Positions 36,603-46,799 of a stretch of 64,000 nucleotides of DNA are shown piece by piece. Numbering within the stretch: the stretch's first letter is position 1; each line of letters begins with the position of its first letter. Source of the DNA: Lewinellaceae bacterium (GTDB lineage: Bacteria; Bacteroidota; Bacteroidia; Chitinophagales; Saprospiraceae); NCBI GenBank assembly GCA_020636355.1, contig JACJYB010000001.1, positions 496,001 to 560,000 of the forward strand, read 5' to 3'. The translations under genes were made by a program, and so were the position numbers. The notes under the pieces are model-generated. The model saw only the letters and a program-made list of their open reading frames with translations. It was not told where the DNA came from and did no database searches.

Positions 36603-36877
36603 TCCTAACTGGATCCGGAAAACAATAAACAGCGTAATGCGGGCGAGCCGAGAATGAAAGGGAACTCTGAAAGAACGCACAAGATGATACCCGGAACTGT
36701 GGACTACAGGTAAATGTACATAGTTGAAGCAACTGTTATTTTGGGAGCGGAATAAAATGGATTTCAATTATTTTTGGCGTTTGACCAGCAACACGACGGT
36801 ACCTGATGCAGAAATACCGGACGTTGCAACATCATTTGTCCCTTTTCAAATAGAGCAAAGCAAAACAAACTGCAACT

Positions 36878-37405
36878 ATGGCAAACACCGCAAAACAAAG
36901 ACAAACGAGTAATGCGTTTCGGGTAATTCACCGATACCTGGGATTTTTTCTGGTTGGTATCATGGCCGTCTATGCGACCAGCGGTATCATCATGATCTTT
37001 CGCGATACCGACTTTCTGAAGGAAGAAGAGCATATCACCAAACAGATCAAGCCGTGGGCATCCGATCAGGAACTGGGTCAATTGCTGGGTATGCGCCAGC
37101 TCAATGTCGAAAAAACGGAAGGAGATCTGGTTTACTTTAGAAATGGAACCTACAACCGGTCAACAGGAGAAGCCCAAATTACCATTAAGGAGTTGCCTGA
37201 GGTATTAAACAAAATGACTCAGTTGCACAAAGCGCGCTCTGCCGATCCGCTTTTCTTTCTGAACCTGTTTTTTGGCATTTCCCTGCTTTTCTTCGTTATC
37301 TCCGCATTTTGGATGTTTATGCCTTCCACACCTGTATTCAAAAAAGGTATGTACTTCACCCTGGGAGGCATTGTCCTTACGTTGATCCTGCTTTTTCTAA
37401 AATAG
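36878..37405 (+). CDS. PepSY-type membrane protein
   Basis: A 175-residue membrane protein with a N-terminal FRVIHRYLGFFLVGIMAVYATSGIIMIF segment typical of PepSY-associated transmembrane proteins, a periplasmic loop (about residues 46-115) and two C-terminal hydrophobic helices (LFFGISLLFFVISAFWMF and TLGGIVLTLILLFL). The helix histidine could bind haem or metal. Such proteins sit near reductase or siderophore genes in Bacteroidota, but here the following gene (8 bp gap, shared transcript likely) is an exported hydrolase. Function unknown. Confidence 0.8.
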   Translation: MANTAKQRQTSNAFRVIHRYLGFFLVGIMAVYATSGIIMIFRDTDFLKEEEHITKQIKPWASDQELGQLLGMRQLNVEKTEGDLVYFRNGTYNRSTGEAQITIKELPEVLNKMTQLHKARSADPLFFLNLFFGISLLFFVISAFWMFMPSTPVFKKGMYFTLGGIVLTLILLFLK

Positions 37406-37412
37406 GAAGACC

Positions 37413-38543
37413 ATGAAAGCTCGATTCTTGGGCATGGCCATGGCATGGTTGGTAGGTAACAGCCTGCTTCAGGGACAGATTCTTGGAAAGGTCGATTCCG
37501 GGGCCATTGATGGGGTAGGGTATCGCATCGTTTTCCCGGAAAAGTGGCAGAACAAATTGGTGATGTATGCCCATGGCTATGAAGCCGAGGGTACCCCCAT
37601 ACGCCAAAGCCAAAACCCCTACTGGACCCAGAGCATGTCACTGTTCGTGGAACGTGGATTTGCTGTTGCGGCATCAGACTATGCGAATCAAGGCCTTGCA
37701 CTAGCGCAGGGTGTGGACGACACAGAGAAATTAAGGCATTATTTCATTGACCAATATGGCCGGCCGGACACCACTTTTATTGTGGGACATTCCATGGGGG
37801 GCGGCGTTACCCTGTCATTGATTGAAAATTTTGGAGATGCTTACGATGGAGGCCTGCCACTGTGCCCGCTATCCAGTCCGATTTATGTTCAAACCCGGAA
37901 AGAGTTTGACCTGTATGCTACCTTCAATGGACTCTTCCCTGGTATTGTAGCATCTCTTGATCAGATCTTTGATCTCCAGTCGGATTCCCTGGATGAAGTG
38001 AATTCCAACATGGCTGAGCGGGCCAGGACCATTCAGGAACAACTTCAAGCAGAGGACTCCACTGAAGTGAATGCATTCGCCCGCAAGTTCAGCCTTAAAA
38101 CGCCAGATTTGCCCTTTATCCTGTTTTTTGATGAAAAAGTTCTGAGGGACCTGGCCAAACGATTTGGAGGAAATCCTTTTGACAATACCAACACCTTGTA
38201 TTCTGGTTTTGCCGATGACCTGGAGGTAAACCAAAAAGCGGAACGGATGATGGCCACCGTTGATCCCGGGATCCTGTTTTCCAAATACGATCGCAAGGGT
38301 AACCTCGCCAAACCAGTGGTTATCATGCACACCCTCTACGACCAGCTGATCCCGCCATCATATGGAGTAGTGAATTATGAGAATATGGTTCATGAGCAGG
38401 GGAAAGATGCCTTCCTGGTCGTAAAATACACCAATGGCCAGGGGCATTGTAACTTCACGCCTGCTCAAACTGCGACCGCTTTTGATGCGCTCCGGGCCTG
38501 GGTGCATAGTGGAGTAAAAGCCCATCCTGGATTCATAGACTGA
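37413..38543 (+). CDS. Exported alpha/beta hydrolase
   Basis: A 376-residue secreted hydrolase (signal peptide MKARFLGMAMAWLVGNSLLQGQ). It has an oxyanion-type MYAHGYEAEG segment, the nucleophile elbow GHSMGGG with Ser127, a helical lid (about 175-255) and a C-terminal GQGHCNF holding the likely catalytic His; the acid is probably the Asp in TLYDQLIPP. No specific family such as tannase or lipase could be proven. It lies 8 bp after the PepSY-like gene, suggesting an operon of two. Confidence 0.85.
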   Translation: MKARFLGMAMAWLVGNSLLQGQILGKVDSGAIDGVGYRIVFPEKWQNKLVMYAHGYEAEGTPIRQSQNPYWTQSMSLFVERGFAVAASDYANQGLALAQGVDDTEKLRHYFIDQYGRPDTTFIVGHSMGGGVTLSLIENFGDAYDGGLPLCPLSSPIYVQTRKEFDLYATFNGLFPGIVASLDQIFDLQSDSLDEVNSNMAERARTIQEQLQAEDSTEVNAFARKFSLKTPDLPFILFFDEKVLRDLAKRFGGNPFDNTNTLYSGFADDLEVNQKAERMMATVDPGILFSKYDRKGNLAKPVVIMHTLYDQLIPPSYGVVNYENMVHEQGKDAFLVVKYTNGQGHCNFTPAQTATAFDALRAWVHSGVKAHPGFID

Positions 38544-38629
38544 CCCGGACAGACTTTAAACATAAAGGCGAATAGGGTTCGAGAAATTGTTAAATTTTGT
38601 AATTTAAAATATACAATAGGTTCGGGCTG

Positions 38630-41137
38630 ATGATCAGACATTTTCATAAGTGTTTCTTTACCACACTTCATACTCCCGCCACCTCGACTTTTGGCTGGGT
38701 GCTCATTATGCCTTGGTTGGTATGCGCAGTGCTTAGCCCGAATTTCTCCTATGCACAGAATACGTCCCGGGATTCATTGATTGATCCGGCTACCAGGTTG
38801 TGGTACCGGCAACCGGCTGCCCAGTGGGAGGAAGCACTTCCAGTTGGCAATGGCCGTCTTGGTGCAATGGTTTACGGCCGGACCTCAGAAGAAATAATTT
38901 CTCTGAATGAAGAGACCTATTGGTCCGGCGGTCCTTATTCAACAGTGGTAAGCGGAGGGGCAAAAGTATTGCCAGAAATACAGCAAGCACTTTTTGCCGG
39001 TGATCCGCTCAAAGCGCACAAGCTTTTTGGACGCTATCTGATGGGATATCCCGTTGAGCAACAGAAATATCAGGCGCTTGCAAACCTGTATCTTTTTTTT
39101 GAGGGTCAGGATTCGGTTGTAGATTACCACCGGTCATTGGACTTGTCCACTGGAATCGTTTCAATAACTTACGAGCAGGCAGGAATACAATACCGTCGGG
39201 AGATCCTGGCATCCGCTCCTGATCAGACCATTGCGATCCGGCTCACTGCGGATCATCCCGGGAGCCTGACCCTGGCCGCCCAACTGAGGGGCATCCGTAA
39301 TCCGGCGCATTCCAATTACGGTACCGATTATTTCCGGATGGATGTAGCCAACGACCAGCTCCTTCTGACTGGCAAATCCGCCGACTACTTGGGGATTGAG
39401 GGCAAGCTCCGGTATGAAGCCCGGGTGAAGGTCATACCGGAAGGGGGTACGCTTTCCGTCGATGGGACAAGGATTGAGATTCGTGATGCGGATGCGGTGA
39501 CGTTGTATTTTGTGGCTGCAACCAACTTTGTCAATTACCATGATGTGTCGGCAGACCAGCATAGAAGGGTCCTGGACTATCAGGAAAAGTTGCAGGGCCG
39601 GTCATTCGGCCTGGTTAAATCCTCGGCCATTGCGGATTACCAATCCTATTTCAGCCGTGTGCAGCTTTCATTACCTGTAACGGCTACTTCCAGCTTGCCG
39701 ACTGATGAGCGCATGCAGACCATTGGAAGCAATCCGGACCCGGCGCTGGCAGCCCTGTGTTATCATTTTGGCCGGTACCTTCTGATCGCATCCTCACGTC
39801 CTGGGACGCAACCTGCTAACCTCCAGGGGATTTGGAACAACAACATGAATCCACCCTGGGACTCCAAATACACGACCAACATCAACACGGAAATGAATTA
39901 CTGGCCGGTGGAGACAGGCAATCTGACTGAGTTGGCGGAACCGCTGATCACCATGATTAAGGAATTGACCGACCAGGGATCTCAGGTCGCTAGGGAACAC
40001 TACGGCGCACGGGGTTGGGTGTTTCATCAAAATACCGACATCTGGCGGGTGGCAGCCCCCATGGATGGTCCCACGTGGGGAACATTTACGGTAGGTGGCG
40101 CCTGGTTGGTTACCCACCTATGGGAGCATTTCTTATTTGCCAGGGATACCGCCTATCTGAAAGCTATTTACCCGGTGATGAAAGGTTCGGTGGAATTCTT
40201 CATGGATTTCCTGGTGGAACACCCGAATGGCCAATGGCTGGTCACGAACCCATCCAATTCTCCCGAGAATCCACCTAAAGGTCCGGGCTATAAATACTTC
40301 TACGATGAGGTGACCGGTATGTACTACTTTACGACCATTGTAGCGGGGTCGACCATCGACATGCAAATCCTGAAAGACCTATTCCTCGATTTTCAGGCTG
40401 CGTCGGATGTCCTGCAGTTGGATCGGGAGTTTTCGGCGCTGGTTGCTGAGGCGCGGGGCAGGCTCGTTCCCTCCCAAATAGGTAAGGACGGGATGTTGCA
40501 GGAGTGGACGGAAGATTACGGGCAACTCGAGGAAAAACACCGGCATTTTTCTCACCTGTACGGTTTGTACCCGGGGAATGTGATTTCGCTGCAAAATACG
40601 CCGGAGCTCATCGAGTCCGTTAAGAAAGTGCTCGAGCAGCGCGGAGACGGAGGGACTGGATTTTCACGGGGCTGGAAAATGGCATTGTGGGCCCGGCTGC
40701 ATGATGGCGACCGTGCAAACTCGATTTTCAAAGGGTATATTGAAGAGCAATGTTATCCTTCGCTTTTTGCCAAATGTTTTACTCCGCTTCAGGTTGATGG
40801 ATCCTTTGGTGTTTCGGCGGGAATTACAGAGATGCTGTTGCAATCCCATGAAGGAGAGATCGCACTTTTACCAGCTTTGCCCGGAGAATGGCAGGACGGC
40901 GATTTTAGGGGAGTATGTGCCCGGGGAGGATTTGATTTGGATATCCGGTGGCACGACCATAGGATGACGGATTTGAAAATATTATCTAAAGCTGGTATGC
41001 CCTGCCGGCTCAAATCGACAGGGATCAAACAAGTGCTTCACGGGGGCGCCAACGTTGTAATTACGCGCTTGACAGACGATACTGTTGAATTTGCAACCAG
41101 GCCGGGAGAAACGTATACCGTTGAATTTTATCAGTAA
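38630..41137 (+). CDS. GH95 alpha-L-fucosidase family protein
   Basis: An 835-residue exported enzyme (signal ends SPNFSYAQN). GH95 hallmarks are visible from the start: LWYRQPAAQWEEALPVGNGRLGAMVYGR, LNEETYWSGGP and YQALANLYLFFE, then QPANLQGIWNNNMNPPWDSKYTTNINTEMNYWP, in which Asn417 and Asn419 match the catalytic Asn pair of the characterised Bifidobacterium enzyme. NPSNSPENPP carries the acid Glu, and QEWTEDYGQLEEKHRHFSHLYGLYPG carries the conserved Asp. GH95 enzymes remove alpha-1,2-linked L-fucose (some act on L-galactose) from xyloglucan, host glycans or algal material. The upstream region contains an AT-rich hairpin 6+4+6 (38591-38606). Confidence 0.92.
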   Translation: MIRHFHKCFFTTLHTPATSTFGWVLIMPWLVCAVLSPNFSYAQNTSRDSLIDPATRLWYRQPAAQWEEALPVGNGRLGAMVYGRTSEEIISLNEETYWSGGPYSTVVSGGAKVLPEIQQALFAGDPLKAHKLFGRYLMGYPVEQQKYQALANLYLFFEGQDSVVDYHRSLDLSTGIVSITYEQAGIQYRREILASAPDQTIAIRLTADHPGSLTLAAQLRGIRNPAHSNYGTDYFRMDVANDQLLLTGKSADYLGIEGKLRYEARVKVIPEGGTLSVDGTRIEIRDADAVTLYFVAATNFVNYHDVSADQHRRVLDYQEKLQGRSFGLVKSSAIADYQSYFSRVQLSLPVTATSSLPTDERMQTIGSNPDPALAALCYHFGRYLLIASSRPGTQPANLQGIWNNNMNPPWDSKYTTNINTEMNYWPVETGNLTELAEPLITMIKELTDQGSQVAREHYGARGWVFHQNTDIWRVAAPMDGPTWGTFTVGGAWLVTHLWEHFLFARDTAYLKAIYPVMKGSVEFFMDFLVEHPNGQWLVTNPSNSPENPPKGPGYKYFYDEVTGMYYFTTIVAGSTIDMQILKDLFLDFQAASDVLQLDREFSALVAEARGRLVPSQIGKDGMLQEWTEDYGQLEEKHRHFSHLYGLYPGNVISLQNTPELIESVKKVLEQRGDGGTGFSRGWKMALWARLHDGDRANSIFKGYIEEQCYPSLFAKCFTPLQVDGSFGVSAGITEMLLQSHEGEIALLPALPGEWQDGDFRGVCARGGFDLDIRWHDHRMTDLKILSKAGMPCRLKSTGIKQVLHGGANVVITRLTDDTVEFATRPGETYTVEFYQ

Positions 41138-41227
41138 AAAATTCATTGGAGATCGTCCACGGAGAAATCGTTTTCCTTTTTGACTGTATCTTGGGATCAG
41201 GATTTCCCCGGGCTCAAACTCAGAACC

Positions 41228-41824
41228 ATGCAAGATATACAGTACCCCGTTCACTTTTTGTTTCACGTATCCACGCTTTCCAATGACTTTACTGCTTTTG
41301 ACGCGACTGGCCGCACGATTGCATATGTCCGTCAAAAAATGTTCAAGCTGAAAGAAGATATTGTCATTTACGATAGTAAAGACAAGATCCGGGTTAACTA
41401 CCGTATCCGGGCAGATCGCTGGCTGGATTTTTCCGCCGCCTATACCTTTTACGATGAGTCCGGACAAGACATTGGAAAAATCGTCCGCAAAGGATGGCGA
41501 TCCATCTGGAAAGCCGAATACGAAATCATCGATCAGTTTCAGATGCTACAATACAACATCCGTGAGGAGAATGGTTGGGTGAAGGTGATGGATGGACTGT
41601 TTGGAGAAATCCCTATCCTTGGTCTGTTTACCGGTTATGTTTTCAATCCGAGTTACCTGGTCAGATCCGTGGATGGTCGTCCGGTCGTGCGTTTACGGAA
41701 ATTACCTTCCTTTTTCGGCCGGAAATTTATCCTTGAGCAACTCGATTCCCTCGATGGTGATGACGATGACCGAGTGATGCTGGGTTTGATGATGCTGATC
41801 CTGCTGGAGCGGAGGAGGGGTTAA
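41228..41824 (+). CDS. LURP-one-related (LOR)/scramblase-like protein
   Basis: A 198-residue cytosolic protein from ATG 41228 (the TTG at 41180 gives a longer form that lacks conservation). It has the twelve-strand tubby-like barrel pattern: FHVSTLSNDFTAFDATGRTIAYVRQKMFKLKEDIVIYDSKDK, YTFYDESGQDIGKIVRKGWRSIWKAEYEIID and GNLLxG-like VFNPSYLVRSVDGRPVVRLRKLPSFFGRKFILEQ. The final Leu-rich helix (RVMLGLMMLILLERRR) fits the hydrophobic helix through such barrels. Function in bacteria is unknown. It converges with purL only 10 bp away. Confidence 0.75.
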   Translation: MQDIQYPVHFLFHVSTLSNDFTAFDATGRTIAYVRQKMFKLKEDIVIYDSKDKIRVNYRIRADRWLDFSAAYTFYDESGQDIGKIVRKGWRSIWKAEYEIIDQFQMLQYNIREENGWVKVMDGLFGEIPILGLFTGYVFNPSYLVRSVDGRPVVRLRKLPSFFGRKFILEQLDSLDGDDDDRVMLGLMMLILLERRRG

Positions 41825-41834
41825 TTGCTTTCCG

Positions 41835-44800
41835 TCACTTTTGCGCTTCCAACCACTTCCTCGCATTGACAAACGCCAGATGCCAGGGTGAAACTTCATC
41901 ATTGCGGTCTTTGGGATAATGTGCCCAGTTCCATGGAAACATGGACCGCTCGATGTGCGGCATGGTCACCAGGTGACGACCATCCTTCGTCGCCAGCATC
42001 GCGGTGTTGTAATCGCTGCCGTTCGGGTTGGATGGATAGGCTTCATATCCGTATTTAGCGATGATATTGTAGGCTTCTTCTGCTTTCGGAAAAATGAATT
42101 TTCCTTCCCCGTGTGAGATCCAAACGCCAAGCGTGGTTCCGGCCAGGCTGGATAACATCACCGAATTGTTTTCCGGAATAACAACAGAAGTGAAAGCTGA
42201 CTCGTGTTTGTGTGAATCGTTAAAGCCCATTTTGGGTTTTAAGTCATGATCCGGATTGATCAGTTCCAGCTCGATGAACAATTGACAACCGTTACAGATA
42301 CCAATCGAAAGGACATCTTCCCGCTGGAAGAAGCCCTCCAGGGCCAAACGGGCTTTATCATTGTATTTAAAGGCACCGGCCCATCCTTTAGCCGAGCCCA
42401 GTACGTCAGAATTAGAGAAACCTCCTACCGCTCCAAGAAACTGAATATCCTCCAGGGTTTCCCGGCCGGCCATTAAATCGGTCATGTGCACATCCCTTAC
42501 GTCAAATCCAGCCATATACAAGGCATGGGCCAGCTCACGTTCTGAATTGCTTCCTTTCTCGCGCAATACAGCTGCTTTGGGTTTGGTGCTTCCCGAGGCT
42601 TGTATGCGGCCATCATAATCCGAAGGAAACTGATAGGCCAGCGGTTGGTACTTATAATTGTTGAAGCGTTCATCGGCCAGGTTGCCTGCCGTTTGCTTCC
42701 GATCGAGGAGTCGTGAAGTCTCGTACCACACATCCCGGAAGTGATCTACTGTAAATTTGTAGGTGGATGCTTGGATGGTGACCGAAAGATCATTTGCCAT
42801 TACCACCTTTCCAATCCGGTGCCAGGGTAATGGAATTTCTTCGAGCAGCGTAGCATCGGCATCGTCTTTCAGCTGGAAGACCAGCCCGCTGTTTTCTGCA
42901 AATAGTAGCTTTACCACGTCGGTTTCACCCAGTGCGGTGAGGTCTATCTGGGTGCCCAGACCATTGTTGGCGAAACACATTTCCAGTAAGGTCGTGATCA
43001 GACCACCCGCTGATACATCATGTCCCGCTAAAAGTTTTCCTTCCCGGATGAGCTCCTGAATCACTTCAAAGGTCTTCGCCAGTCCGGCAGCATCCAGGAC
43101 ATCTGGTGTCAGTGTCCCGATTTTATTTCGAACCTGGGCGAAGGAGGAACCACCCAGATGGTAAGCATCACCCGATAAATTCACGTAATAGATCGAGCCT
43201 CCGTCATGTTGGAAGACGGGTTCAATAATTCCCCGGATGTTCCTGCACACTCCGGCAGCTGAGATGATCACAGTACCCGGTGCAATGACCTCCTGAGTGG
43301 CATATTTTTGCTTCATCGACAAGGAGTCCTTGCCCGTAGGTATGTTGATGCCTAAATCGATGCAGAAGTCGGAGGCGGCTTTAACTGCCTGATATAAGGC
43401 GGCATCTTCACCGGCATTGCGGCAAGCCCACATCCAGTTGGCGGAAAGAGAGACTGACTTTAAACCTTCTTCGAGAGGCGCCCAGATTATATTGGCCAAG
43501 GCTTCAGTGATCGCGATCCGGGAACCTGCCGCCGAATTGATCAGAGCGCTGGCCGGAGCATGACCGATGGCGGTGGCAACCCCATAATCGGTATCATAAC
43601 CCAGAGCCATCACTCCACAGTCATTCAGGGGCAATTGCAATGGACCGGCACATTGTTGTTTGGCTACCAAGCCGCCTACACAACGGTCAACTTTATTCGT
43701 CAGCCAGTCCTTACACGCAACCGCTTCCAGGCGCAATACTTGTTCCAGGTAATGATGTAATTCAGTGACCTCATAGTCTACCGGGTGATAATTGTAAGTG
43801 AGCGAGACATCCGAAAGGATCGTCCGGGGTGAGCTTCCGAAAATATCAAGTAAGGCCAGATCCATTGGTTTGGCTCCGGTGGAGGACGAAGTAAAAACAA
43901 ACCGGCCGTCACCGGTCACTTCGCCGACGACATACATCGGCGCCCGTTCGCGTTCAGCGATTCGCTGTAACGCAGGAATGCTTTTATTCGGCACGACCAA
44001 CCCCATGCGCTCCTGGGACTCGTTACCGATGAGTTCTTTCATCGAGAGGGTAGGGTCCCCGACGGGTAACTGGTCGAGGTCAATGATACCGCCCGTAGCT
44101 TCTACCAGCTCCGAAAAGCAGTTCAGATGACCTCCTGCACCATGGTCATGGATGGCAACGATGGGATTCTCCTCGCTTTCTACCAGGCTGCGGACGGCAT
44201 TAGCAACCCGTTTCTGCATTTCCGGGTTGGAACGCTGTACCGCATTCAGTTCAATGCCGGAATGGTACTCGCCGGTATCGGCAGAAGATACGGCGGCGCC
44301 GCCCATGCCGATCCGGTAATTGTCACCCCCCAATAAAACGATTTTATCTCCGGGTTTGGGCGTATGTTTTTGGGCCTGATCGGCTTTACCCATACCCACG
44401 CCACCAGCCAGCATGATCACTTTGTCATAACCCAGTTTGCGATCCTGTTCTTCGTGCTCAAAAGTGAAAAGCGACCCGGCAATAAGCGGCTGTCCGAATT
44501 TGTTACCAAAGTCGGAGGCACCATTGGATGCCTTGATCAGGATATCCATGGGTGTTTGATACAACCAGGGTCTTTCAGGCATTGCTTTTTCCCAGGGTCG
44601 ATTTTCATCCAGCCGGGAGTAGGCGGTCATGTAGATGGCGGTTCCGGCCAGGGGAAGGGAGCCCTGACCTCCGGCCATCCGGTCCCGGATCTCTCCGCCG
44701 GAGCCGGTCGCAGCACCATTAAAGGGCTCTACGGTGGTGGGAAAGTTATGCGTTTCCGCCTTTAGGGAGACGACCGAGTCGAAGGGTTTTTTTTCGTAGT

Positions 44801-45494
44801 AATCGGGATGATCCGCCGATTTTGGCGCAAACTGATTCAGACGCGGACCTTTCAGAAAGGCTACATTGTCCTTGTAGGCGGAAACGATGGAGTTCGGATG
44901 AATTTTTGAAGTCTGCTTAATGAGTGAAAATAACGATGCCGGCAGTTCTTCCCCATCAATGATGAAGGTGCCGTTAAAGATTTTGTGCCGGCAGTGCTCG
45001 CTGTTGACCTGTGAAAACCCAAACACTTCCGAGTCGGTAAGGGGGCGACCCAGGCGTTCTTCAAGGCTCTCCAGATAGGTGATTTCTTCCGCACTCAGAG
45101 CGAGACCTTCGGATTCATTGTATGCTGCAATGTCTCTTACCTCCTCGATGGGTGCCGGTTCGATGTCAATGGTATAGAGCTCCTGATTCAGTTGGGTATA
45201 TTTTTGAGCCAGCATCGGATCAAAAAACGTCTTTCCCGATACATCGGGAATAAAGCGTTCAATACGCCGGATCCCAAGGATCCCCATGTTTTGGGTGATT
45301 TCTACCGCATTGGTACTCCAGGGAGTGATCATCGCTGCCCTGGGGCCGATAAAGAGCCCCTGGATTTGCAGCGCATCAAGATGTGGCTGATCGCCAAATA
45401 GCCAGGACAGTTTAGGGATATCCGTTGGGTTCAATGCGTGATCAACCTCTACAGCGTAAAGGGAGGTCGTGGGGCTTCCAAAAAATTGGATCAT
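41835..45494 (-). CDS. purL: Phosphoribosylformylglycinamidine synthase (large single-chain type)
   Basis: A 1219-residue FGAM synthase, the fourth step of purine biosynthesis (FGAR, glutamine and ATP to FGAM). The N-terminal domain and linker are followed by the AIR-synthase-like catalytic halves (ETHNFPTTVEPFNGAATGSGGEIRD, HGLP-like NGVHDHGAGGHLNCFSE, DVSAGGLITTLLEMCF) and a fused glutaminase at the C-terminus with nucleophile Cys in SIGICNGCQLFIELELI and His/Glu in WISHGEGKFIFP. This is the full-length proteobacteria-like form (about 1300 aa), not the split PurLQS of Gram-positives. The start ATG 45494 begins MIQFFGSPTTSLYAVEV, as in homologues; the upstream ATG 45524 adds ten unconserved residues. 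It is a housekeeping gene, not part of a cluster here. Confidence 0.95.
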   Translation of the reverse strand: MIQFFGSPTTSLYAVEVDHALNPTDIPKLSWLFGDQPHLDALQIQGLFIGPRAAMITPWSTNAVEITQNMGILGIRRIERFIPDVSGKTFFDPMLAQKYTQLNQELYTIDIEPAPIEEVRDIAAYNESEGLALSAEEITYLESLEERLGRPLTDSEVFGFSQVNSEHCRHKIFNGTFIIDGEELPASLFSLIKQTSKIHPNSIVSAYKDNVAFLKGPRLNQFAPKSADHPDYYEKKPFDSVVSLKAETHNFPTTVEPFNGAATGSGGEIRDRMAGGQGSLPLAGTAIYMTAYSRLDENRPWEKAMPERPWLYQTPMDILIKASNGASDFGNKFGQPLIAGSLFTFEHEEQDRKLGYDKVIMLAGGVGMGKADQAQKHTPKPGDKIVLLGGDNYRIGMGGAAVSSADTGEYHSGIELNAVQRSNPEMQKRVANAVRSLVESEENPIVAIHDHGAGGHLNCFSELVEATGGIIDLDQLPVGDPTLSMKELIGNESQERMGLVVPNKSIPALQRIAERERAPMYVVGEVTGDGRFVFTSSSTGAKPMDLALLDIFGSSPRTILSDVSLTYNYHPVDYEVTELHHYLEQVLRLEAVACKDWLTNKVDRCVGGLVAKQQCAGPLQLPLNDCGVMALGYDTDYGVATAIGHAPASALINSAAGSRIAITEALANIIWAPLEEGLKSVSLSANWMWACRNAGEDAALYQAVKAASDFCIDLGINIPTGKDSLSMKQKYATQEVIAPGTVIISAAGVCRNIRGIIEPVFQHDGGSIYYVNLSGDAYHLGGSSFAQVRNKIGTLTPDVLDAAGLAKTFEVIQELIREGKLLAGHDVSAGGLITTLLEMCFANNGLGTQIDLTALGETDVVKLLFAENSGLVFQLKDDADATLLEEIPLPWHRIGKVVMANDLSVTIQASTYKFTVDHFRDVWYETSRLLDRKQTAGNLADERFNNYKYQPLAYQFPSDYDGRIQASGSTKPKAAVLREKGSNSERELAHALYMAGFDVRDVHMTDLMAGRETLEDIQFLGAVGGFSNSDVLGSAKGWAGAFKYNDKARLALEGFFQREDVLSIGICNGCQLFIELELINPDHDLKPKMGFNDSHKHESAFTSVVIPENNSVMLSSLAGTTLGVWISHGEGKFIFPKAEEAYNIIAKYGYEAYPSNPNGSDYNTAMLATKDGRHLVTMPHIERSMFPWNWAHYPKDRNDEVSPWHLAFVNARKWLEAQK

Positions 45495-45740
45495 GGTAAT
45501 TGCCTTAAGAGGCAAAGATCGCATGTTCTGGTGAACTCGGAAAGCCTGATGAACAAAAAGTTATGTAAAAAATGAATATGTGTACGATGATAAACTAAAG
45601 GAAGTGAGGTTAAAACTGTTGTAGCAGGCAAAAGGTAGCAGTATTTGTATTAACCAAAAATCATTAGCTGGATAGCTGGAACGGTGCATATGGTAGGTTT
45701 TGGAAAGCGCATAAATCTAAATGAAAAATTCTAAAACGGT

Positions 45741-46655
45741 TTATCGCTCCAGGTACTGACGGATGATTCGGGTATAGGGCCTCGGTTCGTTTAAATAGGG
45801 GAAGTGCCCGACATCGTGCAGCCGCACAACACTTGCTTCCGGGTAGCGTTCACGCAGCCCCTCCTGGAGTTGTGGATTGACCAGGGGATCATTATCAGCT
45901 TCGATAATCAGTTTGGGCACCGAACGCTGAACTTCGGTTGAGACGGGCTCAAAGTGCTCAAGGACCAGATCTACCCGGCCAATGAATTGCTTTTTTGACA
46001 TCAGCCCGGAATATTGTTCCTTCAGATACGCCCCTACGACCGGATCGTTATGGGCGGCCGGTAATACGCCTTCATGCAAGTTTTTACGGAATTTATCCAT
46101 AATGAGCCAGGCTGGTACGAAGGGTAACCACTTCCGCAAACCGCCATATTGTTTTTGGTAGAAATCATTTGGTGCAAAAGTATTTCCAAGGATCAGACGG
46201 TCGATTCGTTCGGGGTGCCTGGAAAGCAGATATTGTGCAAGGTACCCGCCCATGGAAGTGCCCAGTACCGAAGTTTTGGAGAATCCTTCCGCATCCAGGA
46301 TGGCAAGAATGCCCTGCATGGCATCATTCAAATGATGAACATCGGGAAGGGTAAGACTTATGATGCGAAAGTCTTGCTGCAGGTCTTCGATTTGTTGCCA
46401 CCAGATATCGTATGCGCCTCCCATGCCGTGCAGTAATAGGAGTTGTCGGGAGCCTTGGCCGGTGACCAGATAATGCCAGGTTGTACCGGAAATTTGTAGG
46501 GAGTGGAGCGGAATTGTGCGAAATTTTTCCAGACTGGCTTCCACCGCATCCGGATTCGGATAATAGTCCCTGAAAGTGGCATGATGGACCGGCTTTAAAT
46601 AGACGATGCCGATCATAATAAATACCGTCAGCAGGATCAAAGCTGTTTTTTTCAT
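45741..46655 (-). CDS. Alpha/beta hydrolase with N-terminal membrane anchor
   Basis: A 304-residue hydrolase with an N-terminal hydrophobic segment (MKKTALILLTVFIMIGIVYL), either a signal anchor or uncleaved signal. Motifs: LLLHGMGG (oxyanion loop, 74-80), nucleophile elbow LGTSMGGY with Ser134, acid Asp in EADNDPLV, and the catalytic His in DVGHFPYLNEP. This is the common MhpC/serine-aminopeptidase-like group without a specific assignment. The 216-bp gap to purL on the left contains no recognised feature; its start diverges from GH127 with a 144-bp spacer. Confidence 0.88.
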   Translation of the reverse strand: MKKTALILLTVFIMIGIVYLKPVHHATFRDYYPNPDAVEASLEKFRTIPLHSLQISGTTWHYLVTGQGSRQLLLLHGMGGAYDIWWQQIEDLQQDFRIISLTLPDVHHLNDAMQGILAILDAEGFSKTSVLGTSMGGYLAQYLLSRHPERIDRLILGNTFAPNDFYQKQYGGLRKWLPFVPAWLIMDKFRKNLHEGVLPAAHNDPVVGAYLKEQYSGLMSKKQFIGRVDLVLEHFEPVSTEVQRSVPKLIIEADNDPLVNPQLQEGLRERYPEASVVRLHDVGHFPYLNEPRPYTRIIRQYLER

Positions 46656-46799
46656 CGTCCCCCGATTACGACATCGAAAGGTAATGAAAAGATGACGATT
46701 CGCCGATCTCTGAAATCCGGATAAAGACAGAAAGATAGCCGCAATAAGAAATCAAGTTCGGGTTGTGTTTTCTATTTTGCAGAAGACAATTGTTCCATA

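Noticed and set aside
36603..36877. 275-bp gap between VOC and PepSY-like genes, searched for promoters and small genes
   Set aside because: No ORF with conserved features and no full TAnnTTTG element; only scattered short palindromes such as GTTGCAAC.
38591..38606. AT-rich hairpin TAAATT-TTGT-AATTTA before GH95 as an operator
   Set aside because: Low-complexity AT composition makes such dyads common; no second copy or link to a regulator was found.
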